Shown here: positions 1 to 4,182 of the stretch, one piece after another
Position numbering within the stretch: position 1 is the stretch's first letter
Layout: every line of letters begins with the position of its first letter
Program-made: the position numbers and the translations under genes
Source of the DNA: Anaerolineae bacterium
GTDB lineage: Bacteria; Chloroflexota; Anaerolineae; JACIWR01
Assembly (NCBI GenBank): GCA_021162125.1
Contig: JAGGZG010000096.1
Location: 1-8,609, forward strand
Direction: 5' to 3'
Length of the DNA stretch: 8,609 nt
Notes under the pieces: generated by a model
The model's database searches: none
What the model was told of the DNA's origin: nothing
Seen by the model: only the letters and a program-made list of their open reading frames with translations

Positions 1-21
1 CCTGAGGAGCTAAAGCTGGCT

Positions 22-59
22 GTCCACCTGCGTGGACAGGCGCGTCCACGCAGGTGGAC
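22..59. repeat. Perfect 16-bp inverted repeat with 6-base loop
   Basis: GTCCACCTGCGTGGAC (22-37) and its exact reverse complement GTCCACGCAGGTGGAC (44-59) flank the loop AGGCGC. Each arm is itself a small hairpin (GTCCAC, four bases, GTGGAC), so the element could fold as one long stem or as two short stems. It resembles REP/MITE-like intergenic elements in design. No T-run follows on either strand, which argues against a standard terminator. The function is unknown. Confidence 0.9.
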
Positions 60-163
60 GCTCGGCTGCAAGCCCTCTAGAGGCGATTTCAATCGCTAAC
101 AGAAGTAGCCTGAGCAGTTACGATTTTACAAAGTGGCTATGCACGGATCGCGCCCCCCTCTAG

Positions 164-186
164 CTCCCCCCGTGGAACGGGGGGAG
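164..186. repeat. C-run/G-run hairpin, 9-bp perfect stem
   Basis: CTCCCCCCG (164-172) pairs perfectly with CGGGGGGAG (178-186) around the loop TGGAA. Further C- and G-runs on both sides (from about 150 to 225) extend the homopurine/homopyrimidine character of the region. It lies roughly 130 bases past the beta-subunit stop on the minus strand and could act as a 3' stabilising or rho-entry-limiting structure. It lacks the U-tract of an intrinsic terminator. Confidence 0.8.
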
Positions 187-318
187 GACAGGCTTCCCCC
201 CTGCGAGGGGCGGACGAGGGGCACCAACACACAAGGGGGAGATTGCCCAAAACTACTGGTTGTTTATTCGTGATAAAGCGATGTCGGGCAATGAGACGTT
301 GCTGAAGCATTTTAGAGA

Positions 319-1458
319 TCAACTACCTCCCGACAGCAAGGCCATCACCACCCCGCCGGCCAGCACCGATCCAATCTGCCCCGCCGTGTTTGCACCCATG
401 GCGTGCATCAGCAGGAAATTGGAAAAATCCTCCTCCTGGGCTACTTTGTGCACGACCCGCGCCGACATGGGGAAAGCGGAGATGCCCGCCGCACCGATGA
501 GCGGGTTAAAACGGTTGCCGCTCAGGATACGCATTAACTGGCCGAACAGCAACCCGCCTGCCGTGTCCAGGGCGAAGGCCACCGCTCCCATGACGATGAT
601 GCCGATGGTTTTCACCGTCAGGAACTGCTCGGCAACCATCGTCGAGCCGATGGCCAGTCCCAGGAAGATGGTCACCACGTTCACCAGTTCGTTCTGTGCC
701 GCTTTGGAAAGCCGCTCCACCACCAGCGCCTCACGCAGCAGATTGCCGAACATGAGCATCGAGATAAGGGGCGTGGCCAGCGGCACCAGGATGCCGGTCA
801 GAAGGGTGACTACGATGGGGAACAGGATGCGCGTGGCGCGCGAAACGGGCCGCGAGGTGTAAGGCATCTTGATCAGACGGTGCTGCCGGGTAGTCAGCAG
901 GCGCATCACCGGCGGCTGAATGACCGGCACCAGTGACATGTACGAATACGCGGCCACGGCGATGGGCCCCAGCATGTGCGGCGCTAACTTGCTGGCCACG
1001 TAGATCGAGGTTGGCCCATCCGCCGAGCCGATGATCCCGATGGACGCCGATTCCTTGATCGTGTAACCAAAGAAGGTAGCCAGCAGCAGCGTGCCGAAAA
1101 TCCCGAACTGGCCCGCCGCGCCCAGCAACGCCGTGCGCGGATTCTCCAACAGCGGGCCGAAATCGGTCATCGCCCCCACACCGATGAAAATCAGCAGCGG
1201 GAACAGCTCGTTGGCGATCCCGCCCTGATAGAGCACGTCGAACAAGCCGTAGTGCTGCCCGATATTCATGCCGGTCAGTGGGATATTGGCCAGGATACAG
1301 CCCACGCCGATGGGCAGCAACAGCACGGGCTCGTATTCCTTGGCGATGGCCAGCCAGATGAGGATGCCGCCAGCGATCATCATGATAATGCGCGGCCACT
1401 CCATCCCCAGAGTGATAATCCCTCGCAGGAGCTCATTGATCAACGATGTCCAATCCAC
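319..1458 (-). CDS. oadB: Sodium-pumping decarboxylase, beta subunit (Na+-translocating membrane protein)
   Basis: This is the integral membrane subunit that decarboxylates carboxybiotin and exports Na+. It belongs to the OadB/MmdB/GcdB family and is 379 residues long, typical of the MmdB/GcdB size. Hallmarks are IGSADGPTSIYVASKLAP (Asp147), YSYMSLVPVIQPPVMRLLTT (Tyr173) and NPLIGAAGISAFPMSAR (Asn318, Gly322, Ser327). The spacing from Asp to Tyr and from Asn to Ser matches the residues reported as essential in Klebsiella OadB (D203, Y229, N373, S382). Many hydrophobic helices are evident. I chose the GTG start at 1458 because the open frame further upstream only overlaps the biotin-carrier gene, and because a GGGAG/GGAGG ribosome site lies 9-12 bases before it. 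The gene follows the carrier gene after 23 bases. The substrate (oxaloacetate, methylmalonyl-CoA or glutaconyl-CoA) cannot be told from this subunit. Confidence 0.93.
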   Translation of the reverse strand: MDWTSLINELLRGIITLGMEWPRIIMMIAGGILIWLAIAKEYEPVLLLPIGVGCILANIPLTGMNIGQHYGLFDVLYQGGIANELFPLLIFIGVGAMTDFGPLLENPRTALLGAAGQFGIFGTLLLATFFGYTIKESASIGIIGSADGPTSIYVASKLAPHMLGPIAVAAYSYMSLVPVIQPPVMRLLTTRQHRLIKMPYTSRPVSRATRILFPIVVTLLTGILVPLATPLISMLMFGNLLREALVVERLSKAAQNELVNVVTIFLGLAIGSTMVAEQFLTVKTIGIIVMGAVAFALDTAGGLLFGQLMRILSGNRFNPLIGAAGISAFPMSARVVHKVAQEEDFSNFLLMHAMGANTAGQIGSVLAGGVVMALLSGGS

Positions 1459-1467
1459 CTTCTGCTT

Positions 1468-1476
1468 CTCCCTCCC
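1468..1476 (-). promoter_or_regulatory. Ribosome binding site deciding the beta-subunit GTG start
   Basis: The minus strand reads AGGGAGGGAG directly after the carrier-gene stop codon (1484-1482) and 9 bases before GTG at 1458. No ATG lies near; the first in-frame ATG (1401) would remove the start of the conserved N-terminal segment. Confidence 0.65.
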
Positions 1477-1481
1477 TGATT

Positions 1482-1907
1482 TCAGTTGCCGACTTCCAGC
1501 ACGAACAACACGTCGCCGTAGTTCACACTCTGCCCCTCGCTCACGTGGACCTCGGTCACCGTACCTGCGGACGTGGAGCGGATGGGGCTTTTCATCTTCA
1601 TTGCCTCCAGATTGCAAAGTCGCTGGCCATGATTGACTACGTCGCCGACTTTGACCGCGATGTCCATCACTGTGCCGGGCATGGGGGCGATGACCTCGCC
1701 CGCGCCAGTGGACACGGCTGCAGTTGCCGGCGCGGAAGCCGTCGAAACCGCAGGGCTGGCGGTCGGGGTGGCTGCTGACGCGGCTTCTCGCTCCACTGCC
1801 ACGGCGAATTCCTCCCCATCCACCTTCACCATGATGGGCGAGACGCGCACATCTCCCACTTCTACATCGTAGCTTTTACCATCGATGGTAATCTTAAATC
1901 GCTTCAC
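1482..1907 (-). CDS. Biotin carboxyl carrier subunit of sodium-pumping decarboxylase
   Basis: This 141-residue subunit carries biotin on a swinging domain. It moves CO2 from the carboxyltransferase to the membrane beta subunit. Three parts are visible: an N-terminal region beginning MKRFKITIDGKSYDVEV, typical of MmdC/GcdC carriers; an Ala/Thr/Pro-rich flexible linker at residues 42-68; and a C-terminal biotinyl domain at about 71-139 containing LEAMKMKSPI, with Lys104 as the biotin attachment site. The start is GTG at 1907, with GAGGGG (1921-1916) eight bases upstream. It sits between the small membrane subunit (48-base gap) and the beta subunit (23-base gap) in one operon. It could also serve a biotin-dependent carboxylase, but the neighbours argue strongly for the decarboxylase. 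Confidence 0.92.
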   Translation of the reverse strand: MKRFKITIDGKSYDVEVGDVRVSPIMVKVDGEEFAVAVEREAASAATPTASPAVSTASAPATAAVSTGAGEVIAPMPGTVMDIAVKVGDVVNHGQRLCNLEAMKMKSPIRSTSAGTVTEVHVSEGQSVNYGDVLFVLEVGN

Positions 1908-1923
1908 AGTCCCTGCCCCTCGC

Positions 1924-1955
1924 TGATTTGCTGACTTGCTGATTTGCTGATTTGC
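1924..1955 (-). repeat. Four tandem 8-bp units between delta and carrier genes
   Basis: The minus strand reads four back-to-back units of GCAAATCA, the third having G for A (GCAAGTCA). The array starts immediately after the TGA of the small membrane subunit and ends three bases before the GAGGGG ribosome site of the carrier gene. It fills most of the 48-base gap. Change in copy number would alter the distance between the two genes without touching either reading frame. Confidence 0.9.
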
Positions 1956-2294
1956 TCACCTCTGCAATTGAAGGATGCGACCCTGTATCTTCCAGGCACT
2001 CACCGAGCCTGCCGGGGGGGTCAACGCCGGACGGGGACGTTCCTCGCTCAACGCCAGGGCCACGGCGATGGCCGCCACCCGCGCTCGCTCGTCCGCCTCG
2101 ACCAGGGGAGATGAGTGCTCTGAACCCTCGGCGCTTTCCTTGCTGCTGCCCTCTTTGACCTGCAACCAGGGCAGGCGGGTGAGGATAACCATCGAGAGCA
2201 CCACCAGGCCCAGGGCCATGAAGACCAGCCCCATGCCCACCACAGTGAGCTGCACTCCATGCGCTACCACACTCCAATCAATGTTCCACATCAT
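1956..2294 (-). CDS. OadG-family small membrane subunit of sodium-pumping decarboxylase (gamma/delta chain)
   Basis: This 112-residue protein has one membrane helix at about residues 14-39 (VQLTVVGMGLVFMALGLVVL), which is the signature of the OadG/MmdD/GcdD family. A charged, low-complexity middle (46-70) follows, then a short conserved VAAIAVALAL segment (73-82) and the tail WKIQGRI (101-107). In characterised complexes this subunit holds the carboxyltransferase and carrier to the beta subunit. The N-terminus lies after GAGGTGAG, and two ATG codons are adjacent. The second (2291) is better spaced from the ribosome site, so the first residue may be superfluous. It is transcribed after the zinc-ribbon gene across a 119-base gap holding an inverted repeat. 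It is the most divergent subunit of the complex, but its size, helix and position support the call. Confidence 0.85.
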   Translation of the reverse strand: MMWNIDWSVVAHGVQLTVVGMGLVFMALGLVVLSMVILTRLPWLQVKEGSSKESAEGSEHSSPLVEADERARVAAIAVALALSEERPRPALTPPAGSVSAWKIQGRILQLQR

Positions 2295-2352
2295 CTCACC
2301 TCGTCAAAACCTCTCAGGATCACGCTCGCACCCGGCTTTCCCAATACTTACC

Positions 2353-2385
2353 AGACCTCCGAGGCCTCGGAGACCCCGGAGGTCT
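2353..2385. repeat. Inverted repeat between zinc-ribbon and OadG-family genes
   Basis: AGACCTCC (2353-2360) is repeated inverted as GGAGGTCT (2378-2385), and an inner CCGAGGCCTCGG palindrome (2359-2370) lies between them. The outer arms and the inner palindrome are alternative pairings. No U-tract follows on the minus strand, so it is unlikely to terminate transcription between the two genes. The GGTCTCCGA-type words also occur in the hairpin upstream of the zinc-ribbon gene (2730-2768), suggesting one repeat family on both sides of that gene. Confidence 0.8.
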
Positions 2386-2413
2386 AATGTTTTCTTCAAC
2401 GCCATGGTGGCGC

Positions 2414-2701
2414 TTAACCACCCCGCAGTCGCAGACGAGCATCTCGACAGTGAGGGCACTCCAGGCCATCGTATTCCCGTCCGCAGATGCGACAGGTGCG
2501 ACGCTGGCCCTCCGTTTCGCCAATGGAGGCAGCGACCAGGATCACCTCGTGGCCCACGTGTTCCCTCAGCCACTCCTGTAGGTCCATGTCGCCGATGATC
2601 AATCGGCCACCGTCGGACACGAGCTGGCCGCGCAGCACGGAAGCACCCGCGCCGTAGGCACGGTTGGCGAGTTCACGAGCGGTAGTAGAAGGAATTGGCA
2701 T
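2414..2701 (-). CDS. Small zinc-ribbon protein of unknown function, first gene of the decarboxylase operon
   Basis: I do not recognise this 95-residue protein. The first two thirds read as a compact soluble domain with the stretch DMDLQEWLREHVGHEVILVA (38-57). The C-terminus holds a probable zinc ribbon with Cys70-x2-Cys73-x8-Cys82-x2-Cys85 (CRICGREYDGLECPHC), ending in a basic tail. The ATG at 2701 has GGAGG (2711-2707) five bases upstream. The same frame stays open to a TTG at 2806, but that codon would lie within about three bases of the predicted transcript start, so I reject it. It is the promoter-proximal gene ahead of the delta, carrier and beta subunits, where related operons often carry the carboxyltransferase. 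It is far too short to be that enzyme. A role in assembly, regulation or an unrelated task are all open. Confidence 0.7.
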   Translation of the reverse strand: MPIPSTTARELANRAYGAGASVLRGQLVSDGGRLIIGDMDLQEWLREHVGHEVILVAASIGETEGQRRTCRICGREYDGLECPHCRDARLRLRGG

Positions 2702-2723
2702 CTTGGCCTCCAGTACTGCGATG

Positions 2724-2768
2724 GGCGAAGGTCTCCGACCGAGACCATCTTCGCCTCGGTCAGAGACC
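2724..2768 (-). promoter_or_regulatory. Leader with two mutually exclusive hairpins
   Basis: In the minus-strand transcript, GGTCTCTGACCGAG (2768-2755) can pair over 14 bases with CTCGGTCGGAGACC (2743-2730), with one G-U pair and an 11-base loop. Alternatively GGCGAAG (2755-2749) pairs with CTTCGCC (2730-2724), enclosing a GTCTC/GAGAC stem (2745-2741 with 2735-2731) with a 3-base bulge. The two folds share bases and cannot coexist. They lie between the predicted transcript start (about 2808) and the zinc-ribbon ribosome site (2711-2707). This geometry would suit a regulatory leader, but no known riboswitch is recognised and a decayed repeat element is equally possible. Confidence 0.5.
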
Positions 2769-2814
2769 TTTGGCGATCTATAGTCACCTGGCGATCCGTG
2801 TAACAACGAGCCGA

Positions 2815-2843
2815 ATTATAATCCTTTTGATGCGATTTGGCAA
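2815..2843 (-). promoter_or_regulatory. Sigma-70 type promoter of the zinc-ribbon/decarboxylase operon
   Basis: The minus strand reads TTGCCA (2843-2838), a 17-base spacer, then TATAAT (2820-2815). That is one mismatch from the -35 consensus, an exact -10 and optimal spacing. The -35 box starts one base after the TAG of isopentenyl phosphate kinase. Transcription should begin near 2808, giving a leader of about 107 bases. A direct repeat TGGCGATC (2771-2778 and 2789-2796, 18 bases apart) lies just downstream of the start and could be an operator. Confidence 0.8.
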
Positions 2844-2844
2844 G

Positions 2845-3678
2845 CTATATTTGGTGCTGACGGCGGCTCGCGTGCAGCACCGTGCCGCCAATTGGTTTCT
2901 GGCGAAGTAGAGCCCGGACGATGCGGCCCGGCTCCTGGCCGGAGATGAGGTGTACTTCCATGTCTGGCTGCCGTTCAATCAGGGCCAGCATCTCCCGTAC
3001 TTTGGAGAGCATCCCGCCGGTGACGTCCACCCCGTGCGAACCGGCCAGTTGACGCCCGATGGCCGGGAACGTCGCCGGGGTTATCTCGGCGATGGGCCGC
3101 GCGGCGGGATCGCGCAGGGGATCGCGGTCAAAGACCCCATCCACGACGCCGGCCAGAATGATGCGCTGCGGGTGAAGCTGATCCGCTAGCCAGGCGAAGA
3201 TCTGCTCGGTGGAGATGATGGTGCAACCGCGCACCTCGTCCAGGGCTACGTCACCGTAGACCAGGGGCACCAACCCGTGGGCCAGTGCGACGTTGATGGG
3301 GCGGACTTCCATGGACAGGAGTTCACCGTCACGGCAGCGGGCCGAGGCCGAGGGCTGTACGGAGAGCACGGGCACGCCCGCCGCGAGGAAGGCATCGGTC
3401 ACGAGACGATTCAGACGGGCAGCGGCGGCCCCGGTCTCGGCGTAGCCGCGCCAGCTCGTCTCGTCGCGGATGCCCTGCCGCGTGCCGTAGCGCCGGCCCA
3501 CGAAGTGTCCGAAAGACCCGCTGCCGTGGCCCAACACCAGCCGCAGGTCAGGCCGGGCGTCCAGGGCCTGCCGCACTTCCCGGGCCACGCGGCGGATCAC
3601 CTCCTCCCGCGCGGTGGCCTCCCGGTTCTTATCGGTGATGAGCGAGCCGCCCAGTTTGAGAAATACCAGCTCAGCCAA
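2845..3678 (-). CDS. ipk: Isopentenyl phosphate kinase
   Basis: This enzyme phosphorylates isopentenyl phosphate with ATP to give IPP, the last step of the archaeal-type and other alternative mevalonate pathways. The 277-residue protein belongs to the amino acid kinase family. It shows LKLGGSLITDK (residues 7-17, nucleotide-binding Lys8 and Gly10-Gly11), the family signature GHGSGSFGH (50-58) whose His58 matches the histidine that contacts the substrate phosphate in archaeal enzymes, GDVALD (142-147) and DVTGGMLSK (218-226). The HGSGSFGH motif distinguishes it from glutamate, aspartate and uridylate kinases. The start is TTG at 3678, with GGAGAGG about nine bases upstream. It overlaps the dehydratase small-subunit gene by eight bases, so the two are probably translationally coupled. 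A UbiD-type decarboxylase that would supply its substrate is not in the window. Confidence 0.93.
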   Translation of the reverse strand: MAELVFLKLGGSLITDKNREATAREEVIRRVAREVRQALDARPDLRLVLGHGSGSFGHFVGRRYGTRQGIRDETSWRGYAETGAAAARLNRLVTDAFLAAGVPVLSVQPSASARCRDGELLSMEVRPINVALAHGLVPLVYGDVALDEVRGCTIISTEQIFAWLADQLHPQRIILAGVVDGVFDRDPLRDPAARPIAEITPATFPAIGRQLAGSHGVDVTGGMLSKVREMLALIERQPDMEVHLISGQEPGRIVRALLRQKPIGGTVLHASRRQHQI

Positions 3679-4111
3679 CGGTCACTACCTCTCCGTTTAT
3701 GCTCACCACGTCCCCGCTGCGAATCTGGCTGATGTCCACTTGATCCACCATCGGGATGTCGGCGATGATCGCGCCCACGGCGACGATGGCCTCACTCTCA
3801 GCGTTGATGATCCCCGCCGGGGCCAGCCCGTTGCGCGCCAGACGGTACAGGGTGTACGAGCCGACGGTGCTCCCCTTGCCGGTGGGGAAGACGAGGATAC
3901 GACCAGCGATGCACTCCCCCTCCAGCGGGTGTCCCGGCTCGATCACGACCCCGGTATCGGGATCCACCCCGCCCAGGAAACCGATGGGTTCCGGGGAGAC
4001 CAGGGCGATACCGTGGGCCTTCCCGTCCTTGATAATCCTTCCTTGCAAACGTTTTTTCATCGAATACCCAGCAATTTGGCCCAGCGAAAACAGAGTCAGC
4101 CCGTTCTGCAC
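3671..4111 (-). CDS. Phosphomevalonate dehydratase small subunit (aconitase X swivel domain, DUF126)
   Basis: Together with the large subunit this forms the Fe-S enzyme that dehydrates mevalonate 5-phosphate to trans-anhydromevalonate 5-phosphate. The 146-residue frame contains the hallmarks of the archaeal small subunits: EPIGFLGGVDPDTGVVI (41-57), IAGRILVFPTGKGSTVGSY (68-86) with the conserved Ser81 expected to reach into the active site, and AVGAIIADIPMVD (111-123). Two starts are possible. GTG at 4111 has an ideal GGAGG seven bases upstream. ATG at 4060 has no good ribosome site but gives the usual family N-terminus (MKKRLQGRIIKDGKAHG, 129 residues). I give the longer form on the strength of the ribosome site. 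The first 17 residues are not part of the known fold. A fused aconitase X would be one chain; here the two chains are separate genes, as in archaea. Confidence 0.9.
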   Translation of the reverse strand: MQNGLTLFSLGQIAGYSMKKRLQGRIIKDGKAHGIALVSPEPIGFLGGVDPDTGVVIEPGHPLEGECIAGRILVFPTGKGSTVGSYTLYRLARNGLAPAGIINAESEAIVAVGAIIADIPMVDQVDISQIRSGDVVSINGEVVTVG

Positions 4112-4118
4112 TTCTGCG

Positions 4119-4123
4119 CCTCC
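4119..4123 (-). promoter_or_regulatory. Strong ribosome binding site before the dehydratase small subunit
   Basis: GGAGG lies seven bases before GTG 4111 and four bases from the base of the 4128-4182 inverted repeat. It is the main evidence for the upstream start. The closeness to the stem means that folding could affect ribosome access. Confidence 0.6.
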
Positions 4124-4127
4124 AGGG

Positions 4128-4182
4128 CGTAAGACGTGAAGCGTAAAACGTAAGGAGCACGTTTACGCATCACGTTTTTACG
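4128..4182. repeat. Imperfect 24-bp inverted repeat between the two dehydratase subunit genes
   Basis: The arms are 4128-4151 and 4159-4182, built from the words ACGTAA, GCGTAA and ACGTGA, with the loop AAGGAGC. The arms match over most of their length with a few mismatches or a one-base slip. The stop codon of the large subunit (TAA, 4180-4178) lies inside one arm, and the ribosome site of the small subunit lies four bases beyond the other. The stem could protect or separate the two messages, or set their ratio. No U-tract follows it. Confidence 0.8.

Larger units (their letters stand above)
1..318. other. Non-coding stretch downstream of the decarboxylase beta gene
   Basis: This stretch lies past the stop of the beta-subunit gene and I see no convincing gene in it. 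A 61-codon minus-strand frame at 137-322 is made largely of C/G-run repeat sequence and overlaps the end of the real gene, so it is not credible. The stretch holds a perfect 16-bp inverted repeat (22-59), an 8-bp palindrome CTCTAGAG (75-82), a small palindrome GCGATT-TC-AATCGC (83-96) and a G/C-run hairpin (164-186). No U-tract follows either large hairpin on the minus strand, so I cannot place a clear intrinsic terminator for the operon. Confidence 0.6.

Noticed and set aside
137..322. 61-codon minus-strand frame downstream of the beta gene
   Set aside because: It overlaps the beta-subunit stop and consists mainly of C/G-run and Pro/Arg codons from the intergenic hairpin, with no recognisable domain.
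731..1399. 222-codon minus-strand frame inside the beta subunit
   Set aside because: It is out of frame with the conserved membrane protein and Arg/His/Ala-rich without membrane helices or motifs.
1459..1617. N-terminal extension of the beta subunit by 53 codons
   Set aside because: These codons overlap the biotin-carrier gene in another frame, give an Arg-rich sequence unlike any member of the family, and a good ribosome site precedes GTG 1458.
2353..2385. Intrinsic terminator between the zinc-ribbon and OadG-family genes
   Set aside because: No U-tract follows on the minus strand, several pairings compete, and I see no promoter for the downstream genes in the gap.
2702..2806. N-terminal extension of the zinc-ribbon protein by 35 codons
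   Set aside because: The TTG start would lie within about three bases of the predicted transcript start, the region forms strong hairpins, and ATG 2701 has GGAGG at good distance.
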